Positions 22,597 to 32,277 of a stretch of DNA of 64,000 nt are shown here, piece after piece (position 1 is the first letter of the stretch; the number at the start of each line of letters is the position of its first letter). This stretch comes from Deinococcus aerius (GTDB lineage Bacteria; Deinococcota; Deinococci; Deinococcales; Deinococcaceae): assembly GCF_002897375.1 (NCBI RefSeq), contig NZ_BFAG01000019.1, positions 1-64,000 on the forward strand, in the 5' to 3' direction. Both the position numbers and the translations under genes were made by a program. The notes under the pieces are model-generated. The model made no database searches, was not told where the DNA came from, and saw only the letters and a list, made by a program, of their open reading frames with translations.

Positions 22597-23289
22597 ATGT
22601 CCTGGATTTTCGATGAACGCGCCCACGCGGGCCTGGAGCACCTCACCCCGGAGCACGTCGAGGCCTACGACGCCAAAGCGCAGGTGGAGCCCGCGCCCGA
22701 TGTGCAGCTCCTCCAGCAGCTCGGGCTGTCCCACTCTCAGGTCCTGATCGACTTCGGCGCGGGCACCGGAGAGTTCGCGCTGTCCGCCGCGCGGGTGTGT
22801 GGGCGTGTGATCGCCGTGGACGTCTCACCGCTCATGCTGGACGTGCTGCGCCGCAAAGCGGAGGCGCGGGGCATCACGAACGTTGGGTGCGTTGAGGCGG
22901 GCTTCCTGACGTACCGGCACCCGGGTGAGCCGGTGGACTTCGTGTACTCGCGCAACGCATTACATCACCTGCCCGACTTCTGGAAGGTAGAGGCCCTGCG
23001 GCGCATTCACAGGCTGCTCAGGCCAGGTGGAGTGCTGCGTTTAAGGGATCTGGTGTATGGCTTCGGGCCTGAGGAGATGGACGAACGCATCGGCGCGTGG
23101 CTGCAAGCTGCACCGCTGACCGCCGCGCAAGGGTTCCCGAGGAGTGAGCTGGAAGCGCACGTGCGGGATGAATTCAGCACGTATACGTGGTTGCTGGAGG
23201 TGATGCTGGAGCGGGCGGGCTTCGTGGTGGTGGAATCGATGTGCAGCGCGTCGGGTATCTTCGCGGAGTACGTGTGCCGGAAACCCTGA
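22597..23289 (+). CDS. SAM-dependent methyltransferase (class I)
   Basis: The 230-residue protein has the Rossmann methyltransferase motifs: motif I 'LIDFGAGTGEFALSAA', motif II 'VIAVDVSPLMLDVL', and a 'DFVYSRNALHHLPDFWK' motif as in UbiE/Methyltransf_11 enzymes. The substrate is unknown. A short 'gagg' lies close before the ATG. It is a single gene followed by convergent transcription of an M23 peptidase gene. Codon use in its 3' third is slightly less GC-rich than in neighbours. Confidence 0.85.
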   Translation: MSWIFDERAHAGLEHLTPEHVEAYDAKAQVEPAPDVQLLQQLGLSHSQVLIDFGAGTGEFALSAARVCGRVIAVDVSPLMLDVLRRKAEARGITNVGCVEAGFLTYRHPGEPVDFVYSRNALHHLPDFWKVEALRRIHRLLRPGGVLRLRDLVYGFGPEEMDERIGAWLQAAPLTAAQGFPRSELEAHVRDEFSTYTWLLEVMLERAGFVVVESMCSASGIFAEYVCRKP

Positions 23290-23438
23290 ACATCTATCAG
23301 GGACAGGGAGTGATGGTCTCAGCGTGGCGGAACGGGAGGATGGCGTCCCAGCGGTGCGAACGTCTGCTCACCGTGAGGGCTGGCGGCCTCTGGAGGGACA
23401 GGGGCAACGCGGACGGTGAAGTCTCCGTAACTCCGTAT

Positions 23439-24005
23439 CTACTCCTGTCTGAGCAGCGGGTACGGATTGATCGCCCCGGTCGGGGTGTAGATGCCGTAGT
23501 GCAGGTGCGTGGGTGTCCCCCTCGCATTGCCGCTGTCCCCCACATAGCCCACGACCGTCCCGGCCTCGATCCATTCCCCTTCCTTGAGGTCGGCATACCG
23601 GTCGAGGTGCGCGTAGTAGTGCCGCTGCCCGCCGGGTCCCAGGACCATCACCGTGCGCCCGCCCAGCCGGTTCTCCCCGACATTCAGGACGAGGCCGCGC
23701 GTGGTGGCCCGGATCGGCGTGCCACGCGGTGCGAAGATGTCCACCCCCTCGTGGCGGCGGCCCCCGCTGCGCGCCCCACCCCAGGTGTCCGCGAACCGCT
23801 GGCCGGGCAGCGGGTTGGGCAAGCTCCCCGCCGCCGGAACCGGGGCCGAGAGCAGCGCCGCGTAGCGCCGGGCCTGCTCGATGGAGGGCCACAGCAGGGA
23901 CAGGACGCCCGCCAGAAGCGCGAGGACGGCGGCGAGGGCCACGAGGCGGCGCAGGGGGCGGGGAGGTCGGCGCAGGCGCACCTCTCCAGGATGGGGCGCG
24001 GCCAT
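23439..24005 (-). CDS. M23-family peptidase (LytM-type), membrane anchored
   Basis: The 188-residue protein has one N-terminal transmembrane segment (about residues 20-40) and an extracytoplasmic M23 domain. The zinc ligands are visible in '[16 protein letters not shown]' (HxxxD) and '[10 protein letters not shown]' (HxH). These enzymes cut peptidoglycan cross-links. The domain is complete, so activity is plausible. The gene is short and single, divergent from arsC across 80 bases. Confidence 0.88.
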   Translation of the reverse strand: MAAPHPGEVRLRRPPRPLRRLVALAAVLALLAGVLSLLWPSIEQARRYAALLSAPVPAAGSLPNPLPGQRFADTWGGARSGGRRHEGVDIFAPRGTPIRATTRGLVLNVGENRLGGRTVMVLGPGGQRHYYAHLDRYADLKEGEWIEAGTVVGYVGDSGNARGTPTHLHYGIYTPTGAINPYPLLRQE

Positions 24006-24083
24006 GAGAGATGGGAGGCCACCCTGTCCAACTCCGTTCGGTGGCCCTCACCTCCCCGTGGGGCGCTGTGCCTATGCTGCCCC

Positions 24084-24519
<436 letters not shown>

Positions 24520-24528
24520 CCTGGGGGC

Positions 24529-25440
24529 ATGGCCCTCAATGGCGGCTACACCTACCGCGAGGAACTGGGAGGCCGGGCGCGGGGCCTGACCGTCCTCGCC
24601 TACCTGACGCGGCGGTATCCGCACTCGGACGAGTCGGAATGGCGCGCCCGACTGGACCGGGGCGAGGTCAGCCTGGACGGCGAGGTGGCGCGGGGCGGCG
24701 AGGAATTACGGCCCGGCCAGCACCTCGAATGGCGGCGCCCCCCCTGGCCCGAGGAGGAGGTGCCGCTGGGCTACGAACTCCTCTACCGGGACGCGGCGCT
24801 TCTGGCGGTGGGTAAGCCGAGTGGGCTCCCCACCCTGCCGGGCGGCGGATTCCTCGACCACACGCTGCTCAGCGTGGTTCGCCGCGACTTCCCGGGGGCC
24901 ACCCCGCTGCACCGCCTGGGGCGCGGCACCTCCGGGCTGGTGCTGTTCGCGCGTACCGCCGAGGCCGCCTCCGTGCTGACGCGGGCGTGGCGTGACGGGG
25001 GGGTGCGGAAGGTCTACCGGGCGCTCGCGTCCGGCGTGGCGGAGCAGGAGTCGTACACCATCGCCACTCCCATCGGCCCCGTGCCGCACCCCCGGCTGGG
25101 CAGCGTGTTCGCGGCGAGTCCAGGGGGCAAACCCTCTTTAAGCCAGGCCCGGGTGCTGGAACGTCGCCCGGACCAGACCCTCTTCGAGGTGGATATCCCC
25201 ACCGGGCGCCCGCACCAGATCCGCATTCACCTCGCCTCGGTGGGGCACCCGCTCGTGGGCGATCCGCTGTACGCGCCGGGCGGGGTGCCGAGGGCTGACC
25301 TCCCCGGATTGCCGGGCGACGGCGGCTACCTGCTCCACGCGGCGCGGTTGACCTTTCCGCACCCGCTGAGCGGCGAAACCCTGACCCTGCACGCCCCGCC
25401 CCCACCACAGTTGCTCACGGCGGACGAGCCTTCCCCGTGA
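24529..25440 (+). CDS. RluA-family pseudouridine synthase-like protein with altered catalytic motif
   Basis: The 303-residue protein has an S4-like N-terminal region (about 20-75) and a pseudouridine synthase domain (about 85-295, '[15 protein letters not shown]', '[20 protein letters not shown]'). RluA enzymes use the Asp of 'HRLDxxTSG' as nucleophile; here the motif reads 'HRLGRGTSG', with Gly in that position. Related proteins with Gly are, as I recall, known in plants and bacteria, so the family is real but catalysis is uncertain. The ATG follows a TAGCCT -10 box by 6 bases. Confidence 0.85.
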   Translation: MALNGGYTYREELGGRARGLTVLAYLTRRYPHSDESEWRARLDRGEVSLDGEVARGGEELRPGQHLEWRRPPWPEEEVPLGYELLYRDAALLAVGKPSGLPTLPGGGFLDHTLLSVVRRDFPGATPLHRLGRGTSGLVLFARTAEAASVLTRAWRDGGVRKVYRALASGVAEQESYTIATPIGPVPHPRLGSVFAASPGGKPSLSQARVLERRPDQTLFEVDIPTGRPHQIRIHLASVGHPLVGDPLYAPGGVPRADLPGLPGDGGYLLHAARLTFPHPLSGETLTLHAPPPPQLLTADEPSP

Positions 25441-25483
25441 CCTGGCTCCCGGTGTTGTCCCGGGGCGGCGCTACAATCCCCCG

Positions 25484-26743
25484 GTGACGATTGTGGCCGC
25501 GCCCCGGGCGCACGTGTGGACCCTGGAGGGGGGCCTGACCCTGGCGTTCGAGCGCCGCCCGGGGCCGGGCTTCGCGTTCGACCTGCGCGTGCCGGTGGGC
25601 AGCGCCCACGATCCCGTGGGCCGGGAGGGCTCGGCGGGCGTGCTGGAGGAGTGGCTCTACAAGGGCGCCGGGGGCCGGGACGCGCGGGGCTTTCAGGACG
25701 CGCTCGACGACCTGGGCCTGCGCCGGAGCGGGGGCGTCGGCCCCGAGGCGACCCGCTTTGGCGTGAGCGGGCTGGGAGCGGACCTCCCCGCCGCCCTGGG
25801 GCTGGTCGCCGACCTGCTGCGGCGCCCGGCCCTCCCGCCGGGGGAACTGCCCGTCCTGACCGACCTCGCCCGGCAGGACCTGGAGGGGCTGGAGGACAGC
25901 CCGCCCGACCTCCTCGCGGTGGAGGCGCGGCGGCTCGCCTTTCCCCGGCCCCCGGTCTCCCCCTTCGCGGGCTACGCGCACCCGGCGAGCGGCACGCCGG
26001 AGGGGCTCTCACGCCTCACCGTGGAGAATCTCCACACCTTTTTTACCCGTTACGGCACCCGGGGAAGTGTCCTCGGCGTGGTGGCCGACGCCGAGCCCGG
26101 GGAGGTGCGCTCGCTGGTCGAGCGGGCTTTTGCCGGGTGGGGGCCGGGCGAGGCCGGGGAGGTGCCCGCCGATTTCCGGCCCGGCCTGCGCGCCCACGTC
26201 CCGCACGGGGAGGCCGAGCAGACGCACCTGAGCGTGACGGCGCCGGGGGTCTCGCCGGGCAGCCCCGACTGGCTGGCCTGGCAGGTCGCCCTGACCGCGC
26301 TCTCGGGGGGCAGCGCGAGCCGCCTCTTCCACGCGGTGCGCGAGGAGCGGGGGCTGGCCTACAGCGTCAGCGCGTCGCCCGTCCTGCTGGGGGGGCGGGG
26401 CTTCCTGTCGGCCTACGCGGGCAGCACGCCCGAGCGGGCACCCGAGACCCTGGAGGTCCTGCTCGCCGAACTCGCCCGGTTGCCGCGGGGCCTGACGGAC
26501 GCCGAGTTCGGGCGCGCCCGGGCAGGTCTGGCCGCCAGCGTCGTGTTCGGCGCCGAAAGCCTGCGCGCCCGCGCGGGGGGCCTGACCCGTGACCTCGCCG
26601 TGTTCGGGCGGGTCCGTCCGGTGGCGGAGCTGCGCGCCAGCCTGGCGGCCCTCACCCTGGACCGGGTGAATGCCTTCCTGGCCGGGTACGATCCCGCCCC
26701 GGCGGCGACCGTCGTGACCCTCGGTCCCGGGGAGGCCGCGTGA
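25484..26743 (+). CDS. M16 peptidase-like protein, subunit without zinc site
   Basis: The 419-residue protein has the two-domain M16B fold, but the zinc motif HxxEH is replaced ('[11 protein letters not shown]' stands where '[10 protein letters not shown]' occurs in the partner). It retains the C-terminal substrate-binding Arg/Tyr region '[20 protein letters not shown]'. This is the pattern of the non-catalytic subunit of heterodimeric M16B peptidases. Its stop overlaps the start of the catalytic partner (GTGA), implying coupled, equimolar synthesis. The GTG start lies 6 bases after TACAAT (leaderless). Confidence 0.88.
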   Translation: MTIVAAPRAHVWTLEGGLTLAFERRPGPGFAFDLRVPVGSAHDPVGREGSAGVLEEWLYKGAGGRDARGFQDALDDLGLRRSGGVGPEATRFGVSGLGADLPAALGLVADLLRRPALPPGELPVLTDLARQDLEGLEDSPPDLLAVEARRLAFPRPPVSPFAGYAHPASGTPEGLSRLTVENLHTFFTRYGTRGSVLGVVADAEPGEVRSLVERAFAGWGPGEAGEVPADFRPGLRAHVPHGEAEQTHLSVTAPGVSPGSPDWLAWQVALTALSGGSASRLFHAVREERGLAYSVSASPVLLGGRGFLSAYAGSTPERAPETLEVLLAELARLPRGLTDAEFGRARAGLAASVVFGAESLRARAGGLTRDLAVFGRVRPVAELRASLAALTLDRVNAFLAGYDPAPAATVVTLGPGEAA

Positions 26744-27972
26744 CGCCCCCTACCCTGACACGCACCCTCCCGAACGGCCTGACCCTCCTCCTCGAACCGG
26801 ACCCCGGGGCGCAGACCGTCGCCGCCGGGTACTTCGTGGCGACCGGGGCCCGCGACGAGCGCCGGGAGGAGATGGGCGCCTCGCACTTCCTGGAGCATCT
26901 GCTGTTCAAGGGCTCCGAGCGGGTCAGCGCCGCCGAGCTGAACGAGCGGCTGGACGAACTCGGGGGCCAGGCGAACGCCTTTACCGGCGACGAGGCGACC
27001 GTCTACCACGCCGCGACCCTGCCCGAGTGCGCGCCCGAACTGCTGGACACCCTGACCGAACTCATGCGCCCGGCCCTGCGCCCCGCCGACATCGAGCCCG
27101 AGCGCGGGGTGATCCTGGAGGAGATCGCCATGTACGCCGAGCAGCCCGCCGTGCGCGTGGCCGACGAGCTGCGGGCCGACTACTGGGGCGGGCACCCGCT
27201 GGGGCACTCGGTCCTGGGCACGCCGGAGACGGTGCGGGCGCTGACCCGGGAGGCGCTGGCGCGCCACCACCGCGAGCGCTACGGGGCGGACCGGGTGACC
27301 CTGGCGGTCGTCGGCGCCTTCGACCCGGAGCGGGTCCTCACCTGGGCGCGGGAGGAGTTGCGGGGCTGGCCCGCCGGAGGGCCGATGGCTCCTGCTGATC
27401 CGGCGCCCACCCCGCCCGGCACCGTCCGCACCGTTCAGGACGACCGCCTGGCCCGGGTGCAGGTCGCGCTCGCGCTGCCCGGCCTGCCCGCCCGCCACCC
27501 GCTGCGCGAGGCCGCCGTGGTGCTGGCCGAACTCATCGGCGGCGAGAACGGCCTGCTGTACTGGGCGCTGCTGGACACCGGGCTGGCCGACTCCGCCGAT
27601 CTCGCCCACCTGGAATTCCGCGACGCGGGCACCTTCGAGGGCGGCTTTTCCTGCGACCCCGAGCGGGCGCAGACGGTGCTGGACGCCTACCGGGCCGTGC
27701 TGGCGGGTGCCCCGGACGCTGTGACCCCGGCGACCGTCCGCCGCGCCGCGCGCAAGCTGGCGGTGAGCACCCTGCTCCGTGCGGAGACGCCGCAGGGCCG
27801 CCTCTTCGCGCTGGGCATGGAACACCTCGCGCTGGGGCGGCCCCTCTCCACCGCCGAACTGGTGGACCGCGCCGCCCGCGTGACGCCGGGGGACGTGCGG
27901 GCCGTCCTCGAACTGTGCCCCCTCACGCGGCCCACGGTCGTCGCGCTGGGGCCGGTGGCGGGACTCCACTAA
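26740..27972 (+). CDS. M16 peptidase, zinc-containing catalytic subunit
   Basis: The 410-residue protein carries the complete inverted zinc motif '[10 protein letters not shown]' (residues about 50-60) and the third ligand region '[14 protein letters not shown]'. It is expected to be the catalytic subunit. In its second half the Arg/Tyr pair seen in the partner is absent ('[19 protein letters not shown]'), so the two proteins complement each other. The GTG start overlaps the partner's stop codon. Substrates of bacterial M16B heterodimers are small peptides; the substrate here is unknown. Confidence 0.9.
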   Translation: MTPPTLTRTLPNGLTLLLEPDPGAQTVAAGYFVATGARDERREEMGASHFLEHLLFKGSERVSAAELNERLDELGGQANAFTGDEATVYHAATLPECAPELLDTLTELMRPALRPADIEPERGVILEEIAMYAEQPAVRVADELRADYWGGHPLGHSVLGTPETVRALTREALARHHRERYGADRVTLAVVGAFDPERVLTWAREELRGWPAGGPMAPADPAPTPPGTVRTVQDDRLARVQVALALPGLPARHPLREAAVVLAELIGGENGLLYWALLDTGLADSADLAHLEFRDAGTFEGGFSCDPERAQTVLDAYRAVLAGAPDAVTPATVRRAARKLAVSTLLRAETPQGRLFALGMEHLALGRPLSTAELVDRAARVTPGDVRAVLELCPLTRPTVVALGPVAGLH

Positions 27973-28038
27973 TCCTGATTGGGACAAGAAAGAGGCGGCC
28001 CACTCACAAGAAAACCCTCATGAGACGGTGAGGAAATC

Positions 28039-28067
28039 TTGCACCCGGTAAAGGGGGCAGATATGAT
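28039..28067 (+). promoter_or_regulatory. Promoter of lipoprotein-subtilase cassette 1
   Basis: -35 TTGCAC (28039-28044) and -10 TATGAT (28062-28067) are 17 bases apart. The leader is about 100 bases. The same promoter with small changes precedes cassette 2 at 32141. Confidence 0.75.
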
Positions 28068-28176
28068 TTCTGCTACCGGACAAAAGGCTCAGGCTTGCGG
28101 AGCCGACCATACTTCCTATTCCAGTGTTACGGCCGGGCCGTGGTGCTGGCGGTTATCCGGCGTTCAAGGAGTCCAC

Positions 28177-29811
28177 ATGAAACCACATCGGAGTTTGCCC
28201 CTCGCCCTGCTGACCGGTCTGCTGCTCTCTGCCTGTGGTGGCGGCGGTGACGGCGGCGGCGGAACCAACCCGCCCCCCACGGATACCAGCGTGATCGGCA
28301 CGGGCAGCAGCAGCGTGGCCGGTTACCTCTCCGACTCCCAGGCAGGGCCGGTCGTGGCGGGCAGCACCGTGACCGTCGAGAACGAGGGCGGCAGCGTGAT
28401 TGCCAACGGCGCGACCGACGCGAATGGCCGGTTCACCCTCAAGCTCGATCCCGGCGTGTACAACGTCAACTTCAAGAAGGACGGCTACGCGGCCTCCCGC
28501 ATCGAGGGCCTGCGGGTGACGAGCGGCACGAACGCCCCGCTGAACGCCATCGAGCGCGTGGCCTTTGCAACCACGCTGCCCGCCACCGCGCCCAAGATTC
28601 TGAACGTGAAGTACCTGGAGGGGACGGGCGCCAAGGACTTCAGCAACGACCCGGCAAAGGCCGCCAGCTTCAACGCGAGCGCGGGCGTGCCGGTGCGGGT
28701 GACGGTCTCGACCGCGCCCGACGCGGAGAACAAGCAGACCGGCATCAACAGCCCCAACCTCATCTATGTGGGGGTGGGCGGGGTGCCGGGAAGCGGCGCG
28801 TTCGGCGCCCGGGCCCTGTTCAACGTCGACCCCAAGTACACGACCGTCACGACCGATCCCCTCACCCTCGCGGGCAGCAGCCTGCGCGGGGTGCGCGGCG
28901 CGACCGAGCTGTACGTCGTGGTGTACGACAGCAACGAGAACCGCACCGAGCGCCGCATTCCCATCGTCATCAACGATGACAAGCCGAACGACAATGCCCT
29001 GACGAGCATTCAGGACCCCAAGGCGCTGGCCGTGACCCTCTCGCAGAAGGTGGGGTACTACAGCCCCATCCGGCCCACCGGGGCGCCCACCGAGCAGAGC
29101 AGCCTGTGGGTGGACCTGAGCTGGAACGCCGCGAGTGGGGTGGCGGGAACGCCGCTGGGCGTGCGCGTCTGGACGAGTGACGACGGCAGCACCTTCCGGC
29201 TGCTCAAGACGGTGGCGGGCAATGCCAAGACCCTCCGGGACGGCCGCGGCAGCCTGGAGGTCGGCAAGAAGGTCTACTACCAGTTCGAGGTGTTCAACAG
29301 CACCCAGAGTGTCCGCAGCGACGTGGTGAGCACCACCCCGCTCGACAGCTTCACCCTGAGCGACCTGACGCCCGCCGACGGCAGCAAGGACGTGTCGCGC
29401 ACGCCCACGATCTCCTGGAACGTGTCCAAGAAGGTCGGCGACGAGCGCCAGTTCTACGTGATGGTGAACGACTACCCGCAGCAGAGCGCCAACTGCTTCT
29501 GGGGGAACGTGCTGTGCAGCGGTGACAAGAAGGACAACCTCTTCAGTGACGACGGCAGCTCGGCCGCCTTGAAGAACAGCGGCAACACCTACTCGGTGGG
29601 GTTCAACGCCAACGGGAAGGCGCTGCTTCCCAAGCTCGAAAGCCGCCACGGCTACACCCTGGACGTGTCGGCGGCGGCCTTCAGCGAGAGCGGCGACGCC
29701 GTGAGCATCGCGCACGACTACTACTCGATCTTCTACTCGCTGGACACCTGCAACTTCGGCGGCCCGGTCTGCGAGGGTCAGGTCAGCAACTTCACCACGG
29801 GAGACAACTGA
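28177..29811 (+). CDS. Ig-like/carboxypeptidase-regulatory-like surface lipoprotein
   Basis: The 544-residue product has a lipoprotein signal peptide ending 'LLSACGGGG', then a Gly-rich linker. It continues with a carboxypeptidase-regulatory-like beta domain (about 45-135, 'GSTVTVENEGGSVIANGAT', 'GRFTLKLDPGVYNVNF') and further beta-sandwich regions resembling fibronectin or Ig folds. It should be lipid-anchored outside the membrane. 'aagga' precedes the ATG; the in-frame upstream start would include the promoter. Its stop overlaps the start of a subtilase gene by one base, and the same pair recurs downstream. Confidence 0.75.
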   Translation: MKPHRSLPLALLTGLLLSACGGGGDGGGGTNPPPTDTSVIGTGSSSVAGYLSDSQAGPVVAGSTVTVENEGGSVIANGATDANGRFTLKLDPGVYNVNFKKDGYAASRIEGLRVTSGTNAPLNAIERVAFATTLPATAPKILNVKYLEGTGAKDFSNDPAKAASFNASAGVPVRVTVSTAPDAENKQTGINSPNLIYVGVGGVPGSGAFGARALFNVDPKYTTVTTDPLTLAGSSLRGVRGATELYVVVYDSNENRTERRIPIVINDDKPNDNALTSIQDPKALAVTLSQKVGYYSPIRPTGAPTEQSSLWVDLSWNAASGVAGTPLGVRVWTSDDGSTFRLLKTVAGNAKTLRDGRGSLEVGKKVYYQFEVFNSTQSVRSDVVSTTPLDSFTLSDLTPADGSKDVSRTPTISWNVSKKVGDERQFYVMVNDYPQQSANCFWGNVLCSGDKKDNLFSDDGSSAALKNSGNTYSVGFNANGKALLPKLESRHGYTLDVSAAAFSESGDAVSIAHDYYSIFYSLDTCNFGGPVCEGQVSNFTTGDN

Positions 29812-31982
29812 TGAATAAGCGCCTCACCCTCGTCAGCCTGAGTGCGGGTCTGCTGCTCGCGGCCTGCGGCACCGCGCCCCGCACCGACGCGACCAGCGGC
29901 CCGTCCCCCGACACCGCGGCCTCCCTCCGCCAGGAACTGGGCAGCAAGGCCCGGCTCAGCGCCGTCCTGGGCCAGACCCTGCCGGACGCGGCTGCCCTCG
30001 CCAAGACCGGCAATGAGGGCGACACCACCCAGGAACTCGTGGTCGGCTACGGGGACCGCGCCTTCGTGGACCGCCTCGCCGCCCACCTGGGGGCGCAGGT
30101 CCGGGACGACCTCCCCCAGCTCCGGCTGGCCCTGCTCGTGCTGCCCGAGAACCTCAGCGTGAAGCGCGCGGCGGCGGTGCTGATGAGCCGCCCGGTGAGC
30201 GGCCTGCGCTACGCCGAGGCCAACGGCCACGCGGGCGAGCTGCCCAAGGTGATCCGGGGCGGAAGTCTGAGCAGCCAGAGCCTCACGCCCCAGGCCGACA
30301 GCGACCCCCTGAGCGTCAAGCAGTGGTGGATCAGGCAGATCCAGGCCGATCAGGTGCGCGGCATCTCGACCGGCGCGGGCGTGATCGTCGGCGTGATCGA
30401 CGACGACTTCGACCGCCTGCACGAGGACCTCAAGGCCCCCGGCAAGATCGTGACGGGCTACGACACGAGCAACGGCAAGGAACTCACGCCCGACATGCCC
30501 CTGACCAGCGGGGATCACGGCAGCGGCTCGGCGGGCACCATTGCCGAGCGCCTCGGCAACGGGGTGGGCGGCGCGGGCGTTGCACCCGACGCGATCCTGA
30601 TGCCCATCCGCATCTTCACCGAGAAGGGCTACACCACCGACTTCGGCGTCGCCAAGGGCTTCGTGTACGCCGTGGACCACGGGGCACGGGTGCTGAACAA
30701 CTCCTGGGGCGGCGGCGGCTACACCCAGGTGATCAAGGACGCGGTGGACTACGCCCTGAGCAAGAAGGTGGTGGTCGTCGGCTCGGCGGGCAACGACCAC
30801 GCGAACCAGTTCAACGGCCCGGGCTCGTTCACCGGAGTGATCAATGTCGGCGCGAGCGCGGGCGACGACATGAAGGCCGACTTCAGCAACCTGGGGCCGC
30901 AGGTCGACCTCTACGCGCCCGGTGAAAACGGCCTGACGACCTACATCGACGAGACCCTGACGACCCCCCGCGAGTCGCGCTACGGCCTCTTCAGCGGTAC
31001 CAGCATGGCGGCCCCGGTCGTGTCGGGCGCGGCGGCGCTGCTGCTGCAACTGAACAAGGACCTCACCCCCTACCAGATCAAGGAACTGCTCGCCCGCACC
31101 GGCGACCCCATGAAGGACCCGCGCACCCAGGGCTTCAACCGGGTGAACGTCAAGTCGGCGCTGGCGGCCCTCCAGGCCGGGCAGATTCCGGCGGACGGCG
31201 GCGCGGTGGAGGTGCAGGTCGTCGACATCTCCGAGGGCTCGCCCATCTCGGGCACGGACGTGATCCTCACGCCCCTGGACGGGCAGAACAAGGGCCTGAA
31301 CTACTTCGGGCGCACGGGCAACGGCCAACTGGAGGACACGGTCAACCAGGGCAAGGACCCCAAGGCGCGGGTTCAGTTCTCCGGCGTGGCCCGCTTCTTC
31401 GGCGTCGAGCCGGGCCGCTACCGCGTGAGCGTGGCCGGACCCAGCGTGAACGAGTGGGGCGGCACCCGCGACAGCATCCTGGGCGAGATCACCGTGGCGT
31501 CCGGCGGGAAGCCCCTGAGCCTCAACTACGCCCACCAGGTGGACTTCTACGAGTACAGCGTCGTGAACAAGACGCTCCAGCGCAACAACAGCCAGGCGAC
31601 CGCGACTGACCTCACGGGCATCCCGACGGCGGCCTTTGCGGACGGCCTGCTCTTCGGCGGCGCCTTCGACAGCGAGAACTTCGTGTACGCCGACCCAGTT
31701 ACGGGACCCGACGTGGACTACCTGAAGTTCACCGTCGGTGCCGGGCAGACGCTGACGGTGGAGGGCTACGCGGCCCTGCTGGGGTCGAAGGCCAACGTGA
31801 AGGTGGACCTCCTGAACGCCAGCGGCGCGGTCGTGGCGGCGGGCAAGGCGGTCGCGGGCGCGGTGGACAGCCTCGCCAGCTTCAAGGCGCCCACCGCCGG
31901 GGTCTACACCGTCCGCTTCACCAACACGACGCCGAACGAGGGGCTGGGGGCGTTCTACACCAGCGTCGTGACGATCAAGTAA
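29811..31982 (+). CDS. S8-family subtilisin-like lipoprotein peptidase, cassette 1
   Basis: The 723-residue protein has a lipobox ('LLLAACGTA'), a propeptide-like region (about 60-150), and an S8 catalytic domain. The triad is Asp in 'VIVGVIDDDFDR' (about 196), His in 'SGDHGSGSAGT' (about 235) and Ser in 'FSGTSMAAPVVSGA' (about 397). C-terminal of this lie a carboxypeptidase-regulatory-like domain and a pre-peptidase C-terminal beta domain ('DVDYLKFTVGAGQTLTV'). All triad residues are present. It is cotranscribed with the preceding lipoprotein (TGATG overlap), which may tether or present substrates. Confidence 0.92.
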   Translation: MNKRLTLVSLSAGLLLAACGTAPRTDATSGPSPDTAASLRQELGSKARLSAVLGQTLPDAAALAKTGNEGDTTQELVVGYGDRAFVDRLAAHLGAQVRDDLPQLRLALLVLPENLSVKRAAAVLMSRPVSGLRYAEANGHAGELPKVIRGGSLSSQSLTPQADSDPLSVKQWWIRQIQADQVRGISTGAGVIVGVIDDDFDRLHEDLKAPGKIVTGYDTSNGKELTPDMPLTSGDHGSGSAGTIAERLGNGVGGAGVAPDAILMPIRIFTEKGYTTDFGVAKGFVYAVDHGARVLNNSWGGGGYTQVIKDAVDYALSKKVVVVGSAGNDHANQFNGPGSFTGVINVGASAGDDMKADFSNLGPQVDLYAPGENGLTTYIDETLTTPRESRYGLFSGTSMAAPVVSGAAALLLQLNKDLTPYQIKELLARTGDPMKDPRTQGFNRVNVKSALAALQAGQIPADGGAVEVQVVDISEGSPISGTDVILTPLDGQNKGLNYFGRTGNGQLEDTVNQGKDPKARVQFSGVARFFGVEPGRYRVSVAGPSVNEWGGTRDSILGEITVASGGKPLSLNYAHQVDFYEYSVVNKTLQRNNSQATATDLTGIPTAAFADGLLFGGAFDSENFVYADPVTGPDVDYLKFTVGAGQTLTVEGYAALLGSKANVKVDLLNASGAVVAAGKAVAGAVDSLASFKAPTAGVYTVRFTNTTPNEGLGAFYTSVVTIK

Positions 31983-32140
31983 TTCAGGGAGCGAGTGAGT
32001 GGGGCGGGGGCCGCGGCTTCCGCCCCCTCGCCTGGGTTCGGGAACCCCCCAGTGGGTCCCGGGTGATCCCCCACCGTCCTGCCAGCTGAAAGAAAACTCC
32101 GCGGGCCATGAGGATTTCCTAATGAGGAGGTGGGGAATTC

Positions 32141-32169
32141 TTGCGCTCCGTAAAGGTGACCGATATGAT
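32141..32169 (+). promoter_or_regulatory. Promoter of lipoprotein-subtilase cassette 2
   Basis: -35 TTGCGC (32141-32146) and -10 TATGAT (32164-32169) are 17 bases apart. The spacer (with 'gtaaagg') and the leader end ('caaggag', then ATGAAACCACA) match cassette 1. Confidence 0.75.
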
Positions 32170-32277
32170 GCCCCTGACCGGAAAAGCGTCCAAGACGGCT
32201 TGGGCCACTGCTCTCTCCCTCTCAGCGTCACGGGTTCGCCGTGAGGCTGGCTGTCATCCGGTATCCAAGGAGCCCTC

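Noticed and set aside
28039..28176. N-terminal extension of the first cassette lipoprotein from a TTG start at 28039
   Set aside because: That codon is the -35 box of the promoter. The signal peptide and ribosome site fit the ATG at 28177.
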